From the NCBI GenBank assembly GCA_043776635.1, contig JAYVRA010000035.1, positions 1-8,267 of the forward strand: a stretch of 8,267 bases of DNA, given 5' to 3'. Under the pieces are notes generated by a model that searched no databases, was not told the origin of the DNA, and saw only the letters and a program-made list of their open reading frames with translations. Shown piece by piece: positions 1-6,740 of this stretch. Each line of letters opens with the position of its first letter. The stretch's first letter is position 1. This DNA is from JANMEX01 sp043776635. Lineage in GTDB: Bacteria; Pseudomonadota; Alphaproteobacteria; Rhizobiales; Rhizobiaceae. A program made the translations under genes and the position numbers.

Positions 1-17
1 CGGGCTGAGGCCCGTTT
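1..17 (+). terminator. Possible edge hairpin, terminator-like
   Basis: Bases 1-5 (CGGGC) pair perfectly with 10-14 (GCCCG) around the loop TGAG, followed by TTT. The stem may continue to the left, outside the window. A GC stem followed by T residues fits a Rho-independent terminator of a gene entering from the left, but the T-run is only three bases, so the call is weak. Confidence 0.3.
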
Positions 18-231
18 AAACTGTTTGACGCCGCAGAGTGAAGTCGGTTGTCTGTTGGTGCCAAAATCGGGCGCTTTCCGGCGATTGCGTTGTCGCAAAA
101 GCTTGAACTTGCAAAGGCTTGCCACTCGAAGAAGCCGAAGGCAACATGCTCGCATTTCCCGGCGCCTTCCCTCCTGGCACTCACCAAAAATCACCTCGAC
201 CATTTCGTCAAAATTAACAGGTCCAGACCCT

Positions 232-273
232 AGCACTTCCCAAATAACGCTCAAGCACTTCCCAAATAACGCT
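232..273. repeat. Two tandem copies of a 20-bp unit, 22-bp period
   Basis: The 20-base unit AGCACTTCCCAAATAACGCT occurs identically at 232-251 and 254-273, separated by two bases (CA). The 22-bp period places both copies on about the same helix face, as expected for tandem protein-binding sites. The repeat could equally come from replication slippage in non-coding DNA. No gene start lies close by on the plus strand; carB begins 268 bp further on. Confidence 0.9.
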
Positions 274-487
274 ATGGTGAAAGTGGGCGATGACAAACTC
301 TCAGCCCGTTGAATCCAATATTCCTAACATTGTGCTCCCTCATTTGCTCCGTCACCCCCAGCAACTCGCAGTAAAAGAGCTTCAGCGTTATCATGTCAAG
401 GAATGATTACCTACCTGGAGGAGGCAGCGCGGGCGAAGCGAGTTGATACAGAACAATCTCGCACTGCACAAAATCTATCCACAGGGG

Positions 488-516
488 TTGGAATCATGAC
501 GGCTTGTGTGTAGGAA
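488..516 (+). promoter_or_regulatory. Weak candidate carB promoter
   Basis: TTGGAA (488-493) and TAGGAA (511-516) are separated by 17 bp and match the sigma-70 consensus at 4/6 and 3/6 positions. This is the best-spaced pair I found just before carB, but the match is poor. An alternative -35 is TTGATA at 443-448, without a clear -10. If the 488-516 pair were used, transcription would begin near 523, downstream of the mini-ORF at 496-513. Confidence 0.15.
496..513 (+). CDS. Five-codon mini-ORF (MTACV) before carB
   Basis: ATG ACG GCT TGT GTG TAG encodes MTACV. It is preceded by AGGGG at 483-487, eight bases before the ATG, a better-placed ribosome binding site than that of carB itself. Its stop lies 27 nt before the carB ATG. 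It could be a leader peptide coupling translation or regulating carB, or it could be chance, since such short frames are common. No attenuator hairpin stands out between it and carB. Confidence 0.2.
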   Translation: MTACV

Positions 517-540
517 ACTCCAAATCAGGGTCCCCCGAAC

Positions 541-3500
541 ATGCCAAAACGTACTGACATCAAATCAATCCTCATAATCGGGGCGGGGCCAATTATCATC
601 GGCCAAGCCTGTGAGTTCGACTATTCCGGCACGCAGGCCTGCAAGGCGCTAAAAGCCGAGGGCTACCGCGTGATCCTGGTGAACTCCAATCCCGCCACAA
701 TCATGACGGACCCGGAACTGGCGGATGCCACCTATATTGAGCCAATAACGCCCGAAGTTGTCGCCAAGATTATCGCCAAAGAGCGCCCCGATGCGCTGCT
801 GCCAACCATGGGCGGCCAGACTGCGCTTAACACTGCTCTGTCCTTACGCCGCATGGGCGTGCTGGAGCGCTATAATGTTGAGATGATCGGTGCCAACGCC
901 GAAGCCATCGACATGGCCGAAGATCGCGCCCTGTTCCGCGAAGCGATGAAGCGAATCGGCCTTGAAACACCCAAATCCATGTTGGCAAATGCCACCGAAG
1001 TCAAAAACCTCGACCGCCAAATCCACAAATCCAAGCGTGAGGAGCTGAAGGGAAAGCACTCCGGCAATGAATTGGACACCGCCCTTGATGCCTTGGAAAA
1101 TGATTGGCAACTGGGCGAAAGCGACCGCAAGCAAAAATACATGGGCCATGCGATGGCATTGGCCGCGCAGGCGATGGATTTTGTCGGCCTGCCCGCCATC
1201 ATCCGCCCTTCGTTTACCATGGGCGGCACCGGCGGCGGCATTGCCTATAACCAGTCCGAATTTTTTGAGATCATCAAGTCCGGCCTCGATGCCTCCCCAA
1301 CCACCGAAGTGCTGATTGAAGAATCTGTTTTGGGCTGGAAAGAATACGAAATGGAGGTCGTGCGCGACAAGGCGGATAACTGCATTATCATCTGCTCGAT
1401 CGAAAACATCGACCCGATGGGTGTGCATACCGGCGATAGCATCACCGTCGCCCCTGCCCTGACGTTGACCGATAAAGAATATCAAATCATGCGCAACGCC
1501 TCCATCGCGGTTCTGCGCGAAATTGGCGTGGAAACCGGCGGCTCCAACGTGCAGTTCGCCGTGAACCCTGCCGACGGCCGCATGATCGTCATTGAGATGA
1601 ACCCGCGCGTTTCGCGCTCATCCGCGCTGGCCTCAAAAGCCACCGGCTTCCCGATTGCCAAAATCGCGGCCAAGCTGGCAGTAGGCTACACGCTGGACGA
1701 ACTCGAAAATGACATAACCGGCGGTGCAACACCTGCGTCCTTCGAACCGTCTATTGATTATGTCGTCGTAAAAATTCCACGCTTTGCCTTTGAGAAATTC
1801 CCCGGTGCCTCGCCGGTTTTAACCACCGCTATGAAGTCCGTTGGCGAAGTTATGGCCATTGGCCGCACCTTCCAGGAGAGTTTGCAAAAAGCCCTGCGCG
1901 GCCTTGAAACCGGGCTGACTGGACTGGACGAGATCGAAATCCCGGGCCTTGAAAAGGGCCGCGATAAGTCCGACGACAAAAACGCCATCCGCGCCGCAAT
2001 CGGTGTGCCGACACCGGACCGTCTGCGCATGGTCGCGCAAGCGTTGCGCCTTGGCATGTCGGTGGAAGAAGTCCACGACGGCTGCAAAATTGATCCGTGG
2101 TTCCTTGAACAGATGCAAGGCATCATCCATATGGAAGCCCGCATCCGCGAACATGGCTTGCCGGAAGATGGTGAAAACCTGCGCATGGTCAAAGCGATGG
2201 GCTTCTCCGACGCACGCCTGGCGGGCCTAACCGGTAAAAAAGCCAAAGATGTAGCCAAGCTGCGCAACAGCTTGAAAGTCCATCCGGTGTTCAAGCGCAT
2301 AGACACCTGCGCCGCCGAATTCGCGTCGCCAACCGCCTATATGTATTCGACCTATGAGACGCCATTCATTGGCGAGCCACGCTCGGAAGCGCAAATCTCT
2401 GACAAGAAAAAAGTCGTCATTCTCGGCGGCGGACCCAACAGAATTGGTCAAGGCATCGAGTTTGACTATTGCTGCTGCCATGCCTCCTTCGCGCTGCGCG
2501 ATGCTGGCTTTGAGAGCATCATGATTAACTGCAATCCGGAAACCGTATCGACAGATTACGACACTTCGGACCGCCTCTATTTCGAGCCGCTGACTGCTGA
2601 AGACGTCATCGAAATTCTCCGCGCCGAACAAACCAACGGCACGTTACACGGCGTCATCGTGCAATTCGGCGGGCAAACCCCGCTGAAACTGGCGCACGCC
2701 TTGGAAAACGCAGGCATCCCGATTTTGGGCACCACACCGGACGCGATTGACCTTGCCGAAGACCGTGACCGTTTCCAAAAGTTGCTGACACGCCTTGACC
2801 TAACCCAGCCGGAGAACGGCATCGCTTACTCCGTCGAGCAGGCGCGCATCATCGCTGGCGAGCTGGACTTCCCGCTGGTCGTGCGCCCTTCCTACGTGCT
2901 CGGCGGCCGCGCCATGCAGGTCATCCGCTCGGAATCCGCACTCCAGTCGTACCTTCTTGACACGGTTCCCGAGCTGGTTCCGGAAGACATAAAGATCAAA
3001 TATCCAAACGATAAAACCGGCCAGATCAACACGTTGCTTGGCAAAAACCCGCTGCTGTTTGACCGCTATTTGAGTAATGCCACGGAAGTGGATGTGGACT
3101 GCCTTTGTGACGGAAAAAACGTCTATGTCTCTGGAATACTTGAACATATTGAGGAAGCAGGCATCCATTCCGGTGATAGCGCCTGCTCGCTGCCGGTCCA
3201 TACTCTATCAGATGAAATCGTAGACGAGCTGGAGCGCCAAACCACTGAAATGGCGCTGGCACTCAAAGTCGTCGGCCTCATGAACGTGCAATTCGCCATA
3301 AAAGACGGCGTCATATACGTGCTGGAAGTCAACCCCCGCGCCTCGCGCACCGTGCCGTTTGTTGCCAAAACCATCGGACTTCCCATTGCCAAAATCGCCG
3401 CCCGCATCATGGCTGGCGAGACGTTGGACGAAGCCATCGCCCACTACGGCCCGCGCGTGAACTCACGTGATTTGAAGCACATCGCCGTCAAAGAAGCTGT

Positions 3501-4035
3501 ATTCCCCTTCGCCCGCTTCCCCGGTGTCGACACGCTGCTTGGCCCTGAAATGCGCTCCACTGGCGAAGTGATGGGCCTTGACCGCAACTTCGCGATCGCT
3601 TTCGCGAAATCCCAACTTGGCGCTGGCGTCGAGTTGCCCCGTTCCGGCACATTGTTTGTTTCCGTAAAAGACGAAGACAAAGCAACTGTCTTGCCAGCGG
3701 TGAAACTCCTCGCCGATCAAGGTTTCAAAGTGCTGGCCACCAGCGGCACAGCCAATTTCCTCAAAGAAAACGGCATACCGACCGAGAAAATTAACAAGGT
3801 CCAAGAAGGCCGTCCGCACATCGAAGACGCCATCCGCAACCGCCGTGTGCAGCTGGTGTTCAACACCACAGACGGCGCAAAAGCCGAGTCGGATTCAAAG
3901 TCCCTACGCCGCGCGGCGCTTATGCAAAAAGTGCCGTATACGACGACGATTTCGGGATCCCTTGCCACCGCTCAAGCGATTGGCGCACTGAAGGACGGCA
4001 GCTTTGAAGTGCGGCCGTTGCAGGATTATTTTTGA
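541..4035 (+). CDS. carB: Carbamoyl-phosphate synthase large subunit
   Basis: With the small subunit CarA, which supplies ammonia from glutamine, this cytoplasmic enzyme makes carbamoyl phosphate from bicarbonate, ammonia and two ATP for pyrimidine and arginine synthesis. The 1164-residue product is complete. The carboxyphosphate ATP-grasp half covers about 1-455, the oligomerisation region 456-605, the carbamoyl-phosphate ATP-grasp half 620-1020 and the MGS-like allosteric domain 1030-1164. By comparison with E. coli, visible active-site residues in the first half are R129, R222, H296, Q338, E352, N354 and R356; in the second, R782, Q917, E929, N931 and R933. T1067, T1070 and K1086 match allosteric-site positions. 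It is about 90 residues longer than the E. coli protein (1073), mainly through insertions near 153-207 and 812-833, which I associate with alphaproteobacteria. A weak AGGG lies 10 nt before the ATG. carA is not adjacent. Confidence 0.98.
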   Translation: MPKRTDIKSILIIGAGPIIIGQACEFDYSGTQACKALKAEGYRVILVNSNPATIMTDPELADATYIEPITPEVVAKIIAKERPDALLPTMGGQTALNTALSLRRMGVLERYNVEMIGANAEAIDMAEDRALFREAMKRIGLETPKSMLANATEVKNLDRQIHKSKREELKGKHSGNELDTALDALENDWQLGESDRKQKYMGHAMALAAQAMDFVGLPAIIRPSFTMGGTGGGIAYNQSEFFEIIKSGLDASPTTEVLIEESVLGWKEYEMEVVRDKADNCIIICSIENIDPMGVHTGDSITVAPALTLTDKEYQIMRNASIAVLREIGVETGGSNVQFAVNPADGRMIVIEMNPRVSRSSALASKATGFPIAKIAAKLAVGYTLDELENDITGGATPASFEPSIDYVVVKIPRFAFEKFPGASPVLTTAMKSVGEVMAIGRTFQESLQKALRGLETGLTGLDEIEIPGLEKGRDKSDDKNAIRAAIGVPTPDRLRMVAQALRLGMSVEEVHDGCKIDPWFLEQMQGIIHMEARIREHGLPEDGENLRMVKAMGFSDARLAGLTGKKAKDVAKLRNSLKVHPVFKRIDTCAAEFASPTAYMYSTYETPFIGEPRSEAQISDKKKVVILGGGPNRIGQGIEFDYCCCHASFALRDAGFESIMINCNPETVSTDYDTSDRLYFEPLTAEDVIEILRAEQTNGTLHGVIVQFGGQTPLKLAHALENAGIPILGTTPDAIDLAEDRDRFQKLLTRLDLTQPENGIAYSVEQARIIAGELDFPLVVRPSYVLGGRAMQVIRSESALQSYLLDTVPELVPEDIKIKYPNDKTGQINTLLGKNPLLFDRYLSNATEVDVDCLCDGKNVYVSGILEHIEEAGIHSGDSACSLPVHTLSDEIVDELERQTTEMALALKVVGLMNVQFAIKDGVIYVLEVNPRASRTVPFVAKTIGLPIAKIAARIMAGETLDEAIAHYGPRVNSRDLKHIAVKEAVFPFARFPGVDTLLGPEMRSTGEVMGLDRNFAIAFAKSQLGAGVELPRSGTLFVSVKDEDKATVLPAVKLLADQGFKVLATSGTANFLKENGIPTEKINKVQEGRPHIEDAIRNRRVQLVFNTTDGAKAESDSKSLRRAALMQKVPYTTTISGSLATAQAIGALKDGSFEVRPLQDYF

Positions 4036-4036
4036 A

Positions 4037-4069
4037 GGCCGAATTTTCCATTAAGAATTAAGTTCGGTC
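4037..4069. terminator. Inverted repeat between convergent genes
   Basis: GGCCGAA (4037-4043) pairs with TTCGGTC (4063-4069), six Watson-Crick pairs and one G-U, around a 19-base AT-rich loop. It straddles the 15-nt gap between the stop codons of carB and the convergent ATPase gene, with its right arm inside the ATPase coding end. The position suits a bidirectional terminator, but no T-run follows on either strand and the loop is large. The call is tentative. Confidence 0.25.
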
Positions 4070-5757
4070 GCAGAATTTCCCATTCTTACGATTTTATCCA
4101 GAACTTGGATAACCTCAACATCAACTTCATTCGGCTGCATGTAATCAACTAAAACATGGTAGTCTGTTTTGCTCATTCTGTTACTAAGATTCATGTGTTC
4201 AAAATACCGCTTGAATATACGATCAAGAACTTGATCAGAAACTTTGGTGTCAGGAGACCAAGGCGCTTCTCCCAGTGTCTCTAGAGCAGATTCCACTTCA
4301 CCAATAGCTTTTTTCATCGCCTCTATTCGGACGAGGCTTTCCGCAGCCTCCACAAGATCCATGTCTTTTTTTGACAACGCATATCGTAACAAGACGCTTG
4401 GAAGTGCCAAATAGTTTTCTATTTCCCGTCTATTCCAAATGTGGTTCTCTTGATGCTCGAAGCCGTCCGGGAGCGGTCGATCTAAACGATCAAATAGCGA
4501 AAAAGATTTGAGGGTGGATACAGCAGTGCGCAGACCATGGAAATGATCCAATACCTTCATTGGTTGGTTTGCTACATAAAAAACAAAGGGGTCGGACAGA
4601 TATTTCAACGCCGCGTGATCCAATATTTTTGCAAAACCACGAAGGATCGCCAAATCAGTCGAACCTTCCAGATATATAACGCAGCCTTTGCGTTCAGCTT
4701 GATAATAATCATCAGCTCTAATATTTTTGAGTGCCTTACCAATTTGCGATCCTCGATCATCCATTCGTCTTGGCTTTCCTACAAAACCAATTAAGACATC
4801 GCGATCAATTGCCTCCTGCATTACGACCTCGGAATGACTCGCTATGATAATTTGGTTCCCTGATTGGCGAGCCGCCTCACTAATCAAGGAATAAACTTGC
4901 CGTTGCCGCAGCACTTCTAAGTGAGCGTCAGGTTCGTCCAATAGTACAGTGGAGTTTGGGTGCCCTTCCAAATATGCAAGTAAAAGCAATACTTGCTTAA
5001 ATCCACTACCGCCACTGGTTATTGGATACTCAATTGCACGTTCGCGATAGTTAAGATGAATAACGCCTCTGGCTTTGTCGCGTTTTGGATCGAGCATAAT
5101 AATACCAAAAACGTCTTGCACGCCCTTTTTTACTCTTTCCCAGCGTGCAGGCTCTCCTTCGAATACCGTCAAACACAGGTTTCGTAGCACCTCACCAGAT
5201 CTGCCCTCTCCCAATAATACACTAACTCTCCCGGGTTGATATTCTGGCTCGTCGGTGGAAATACCGGAAAGTGGAGGTAGAAGTGTAATCGTCTCACGCT
5301 TTGCAAGGTCAGGAACATCCATCCGCGTTGTCCCCAACCTCATTGGTCGGCAATAAAATGACTCGGAATTAGCGTAGTCAAATTCGAGGCCACAGCTCCA
5401 AGCTTTACCCGCCGTCTCTCCGTCAACAACAATGTCTATGAGAATATTTTCTGTCACCTGCTTAGAGTCTAAGCCCCGCTGTACATTTCGAACCTTAAGG
5501 TTGCGCCACAGGTGTTTTGCATCTCCCACCGGAATTTGAGTTAAGCCCAACCGTGGCATTGTAACTCCCGGACGTTTCACAGAATCCGCTTTTCGTTCGC
5601 TCGACCACACAGATAGTCCGGCATTCCAAAGCAACAATGCCTGCAATGCGGATGTCTTTCCCCCATTATTAGGGCCAATAAAAACAACAACATCACCAAA
5701 CTCTACCTCAACATCATCCAGCCTCTTAAAATTTTTCACTCTGAGCTTTGTGAGCAT
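4051..5757 (-). CDS. OLD-family-like ATPase with TOPRIM-like C-terminal half
   Basis: The frame opens at 5886, but I place the start at ATG 5757-5755: AGAGG (5767-5763) lies five bases ahead and the ATPase fold begins at once (MLTKLRVKNF). The 568-residue product has Walker A GPNNGGKT (28-35), an ABC-type signature SGGSG (248-252), Walker B VLLDEPD (271-277) and a switch histidine, H308. The C-terminal half has LEGSTD (363-368) and LFDRLD (421-426), which fit the acidic TOPRIM motifs, then RREIENYL (443-450), seen in OLD/DUF4435-type proteins. No signal peptide or membrane segment is seen. Family members are ATP-dependent nucleases, several protecting against phage; that role is inferred here. 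The length resembles GajA, but no GajB-like helicase is adjacent. AT-rich codons set it apart from its neighbours and suggest transfer. Confidence 0.85.
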   Translation of the reverse strand: MLTKLRVKNFKRLDDVEVEFGDVVVFIGPNNGGKTSALQALLLWNAGLSVWSSERKADSVKRPGVTMPRLGLTQIPVGDAKHLWRNLKVRNVQRGLDSKQVTENILIDIVVDGETAGKAWSCGLEFDYANSESFYCRPMRLGTTRMDVPDLAKRETITLLPPLSGISTDEPEYQPGRVSVLLGEGRSGEVLRNLCLTVFEGEPARWERVKKGVQDVFGIIMLDPKRDKARGVIHLNYRERAIEYPITSGGSGFKQVLLLLAYLEGHPNSTVLLDEPDAHLEVLRQRQVYSLISEAARQSGNQIIIASHSEVVMQEAIDRDVLIGFVGKPRRMDDRGSQIGKALKNIRADDYYQAERKGCVIYLEGSTDLAILRGFAKILDHAALKYLSDPFVFYVANQPMKVLDHFHGLRTAVSTLKSFSLFDRLDRPLPDGFEHQENHIWNRREIENYLALPSVLLRYALSKKDMDLVEAAESLVRIEAMKKAIGEVESALETLGEAPWSPDTKVSDQVLDRIFKRYFEHMNLSNRMSKTDYHVLVDYMQPNEVDVEVIQVLDKIVRMGNSATELNS

Positions 5758-5888
5758 ATCTACCTCTTGCCGTCGGCAATTTATTACTGAATCAAAACGT
5801 TCCAAATCTATCAATCCTAGAATGACACTCTCAGACATGCATTGCAAATATTGGAAGTTGATCTGATATTTGAGCCAGAAAATCACGA

Positions 5889-5917
5889 TTGACGTTTAAA
5901 TAATTATCCATTACTAA
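5889..5917 (+). promoter_or_regulatory. Candidate promoter of the arsR-SRPBCC operon
   Basis: TTGACG (5889-5894) is a 5/6 match to the -35 consensus. The hexamer 17 bp downstream, TACTAA (5912-5917), is a weak -10 (3/6). Transcription would start near 5924, immediately before the palindromes at 5925-5946, so a bound repressor would block initiation or early elongation. It overlaps the candidate minus-strand promoter face to face. Confidence 0.35.
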
Positions 5918-5930
5918 ACTATTCGGTTAA
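5903..5930 (-). promoter_or_regulatory. Candidate promoter of the divergent ATPase gene
   Basis: Read on the minus strand, TTAACC (5930-5925) and GATAAT (5908-5903) are separated by 16 bp and match the sigma-70 consensus at 4/6 and 5/6 positions. Transcription would start near 5896, leaving a leader of about 140 nt before the ATG at 5757. The -35 hexamer is one arm of the palindrome at 5925-5936, so a repressor bound there could also silence this promoter. Confidence 0.35.
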
Positions 5931-5946
5931 TTAACCAAATGGTTTA
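5925..5946. promoter_or_regulatory. Overlapping palindromes, probable ArsR operator
   Basis: Three half-sites lie in a row: GGTTAA (5925-5930), TTAACC (5931-5936) and GGTTTA (5941-5946). The first two form a perfect 12-bp palindrome. The second and third form AACCA-AA-TGGTT (5933-5944). They sit 4-26 bp before the arsR ATG. ArsR-family dimers typically bind AT-rich inverted repeats over their own promoter, so autorepression is the natural reading. TTACTAAA also occurs on both sides, at 5911-5918 and 5944-5951. Confidence 0.6.
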
Positions 5947-5950
5947 CTAA

Positions 5951-6313
5951 ATGACCCTTGACCCCCTATCCGCCACTCTTTCCGCGCTTGCGGACCCGAC
6001 GCGCCGCGCCATTCTTGCGCGTTTGGCAAAGGGCGAGGCGGGGGTGAATGAACTGGCTGAGCCATTTGCTATGAGTTTGCCCGCTATTTCTAAACATCTA
6101 AAAGTGCTGGAGAAAGCAAAGCTGATTTCCCGGTCCCGCAATGCGCAGTGGCGACCATGCAAATTGGAACCCGAAGCGCTTAGAAGTCTCGACGGCTGGC
6201 TGGGTGAATATCGCCAGCTCTGGGAAGGACGCCTCGACTGTCTGGAGGACAATTTGCGCGAGTTGCAGGCGAGCCGGCAGAATGAATTGCCAAAGGAGAG
6301 GAACTCACCATGA
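5951..6313 (+). CDS. ArsR-family winged-helix transcriptional repressor
   Basis: This 120-residue protein has the standard small ArsR layout: the opening DPTRRAIL (15-22), a helix-turn-helix at about 31-58 with recognition helix around SLPAISKHLKVLEKAKLI (42-59), and a basic beta-wing near 60-72. The tail WLGEYRQLWEGRLDCLEDNL (83-102) is typical of ArsR members encoded next to SRPBCC genes. The only cysteines are C70 and C97 and there is no CxC metal motif, so it is probably not a metal sensor. The ATG lacks a clear ribosome binding site, suggesting a weak or nearly leaderless start. Its stop overlaps the next start as ATGA (6310-6313), so the two are translationally coupled. It most likely represses the operon through the palindromes at 5925-5946; its signal is unknown. 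Confidence 0.92.
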   Translation: MTLDPLSATLSALADPTRRAILARLAKGEAGVNELAEPFAMSLPAISKHLKVLEKAKLISRSRNAQWRPCKLEPEALRSLDGWLGEYRQLWEGRLDCLEDNLRELQASRQNELPKERNSP

Positions 6314-6717
6314 AAATCACCGTCGAGACAAACGTGAAGGCTCCGATTGCCGCCGTCTGGCAGGCTTACACCACGCCGGAAGACATCATAAAATGGAACG
6401 CTGCATCCGATGATTGGCACACCAACAGGGCAAGTGTGGACCTTCGCGAGGGCGGCGCATTTTCATCCCGCATGGAGGCCAAAGATGGCAGTTTCGGCTT
6501 CGACTTTGCAGGAACCTACACCAAGATTATCCCGAACGAATTGATCGAATATGCCTTCGGTGATCGCGCCGCCACTGTGGAATTTCTTCGCGCAGGCGAA
6601 GGCGTGAAAGTGCGCGTCACCTTCGAGGCCGAGACTGAACATCCAGGCGAAATGCAACGCAGCGGCTGGCAATCCATTCTCGATAATTTCAAGAAGCATG
6701 TCGAAACAAGCGCTTGA
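6310..6717 (+). CDS. SRPBCC (START-like) domain protein, AHSA1 type, copy 1
   Basis: A 135-residue single-domain protein of the SRPBCC/AHSA1 type, a helix-grip fold enclosing a hydrophobic pocket. The first strand and helix appear as VETNVKAPIAAVWQAYTTPE (5-24). The middle has KWNAASDDWHT (28-38), LREGGAFSSRME (45-56) and FDFAGTYTKI (64-73), and a long C-terminal helix covers about 112-132. This is the subgroup with KWN in place of the WWGP seen in the next two genes, so it is a diverged paralogue. It starts inside the arsR stop (ATGA), and AGGAGAGG (6294-6301) provides the ribosome binding site. The protein should be cytoplasmic. Family members bind or act on small hydrophobic ligands; the ligand here cannot be inferred. 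The Hsp90-activator label is historical and does not imply a chaperone role. Confidence 0.93.
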   Translation: MKITVETNVKAPIAAVWQAYTTPEDIIKWNAASDDWHTNRASVDLREGGAFSSRMEAKDGSFGFDFAGTYTKIIPNELIEYAFGDRAATVEFLRAGEGVKVRVTFEAETEHPGEMQRSGWQSILDNFKKHVETSA

Positions 6718-6740
6718 GCATCATTTTGAAAGAGGCCACC

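Larger units (their letters stand above)
1..540. other. Region upstream of carB without a recognised gene
   Basis: No product here is recognisable on either strand. Plus-strand frames are short, rich in Arg/Ser and lack a convincing ribosome binding site. A minus-strand frame has no stop from 323 down to the left edge, with an ATG at 203-201, so it could be the start of a gene lying mostly outside the window. Its translation is rich in Arg, Lys and Cys and low in complexity, with no motif I know, so it may well be spurious. carA, the usual partner of carB, is absent, and no remnant of it is visible. The separately listed repeats and the mini-ORF are the only structured elements seen. Confidence 0.6.

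Noticed and set aside
25..312. Plus-strand frame of 95 codons and an overlapping 61-codon frame at 48-233
   Set aside because: Composition is low-complexity and Arg/Ser rich, no good ribosome binding site, crosses the tandem repeat, and no family is recognised.
844..3968. Many minus-strand open frames opposite carB, the longest at 844-1485 (213 codons)
   Set aside because: They mirror the codon bias of carB, have no ribosome binding site or recognisable motif, and carB is unmistakable on the plus strand.
4051..5757. Gabija system (GajA with GajB)
   Set aside because: The ATPase has a similar size and domain order, but no UvrD-like helicase gene lies next to it on either side.
5758..5886. 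N-terminal 43-residue extension of the ATPase from ATG 5886
   Set aside because: No ribosome binding site at the upstream starts, the extension precedes the conserved ATPase strand, and ATG 5757 has a strong AGAGG five bases ahead.
5947..6420. Minus-strand frame of 157 codons opposite arsR
   Set aside because: A shadow of arsR and the start of SRPBCC copy 1; Ser/Arg-rich and without motifs.
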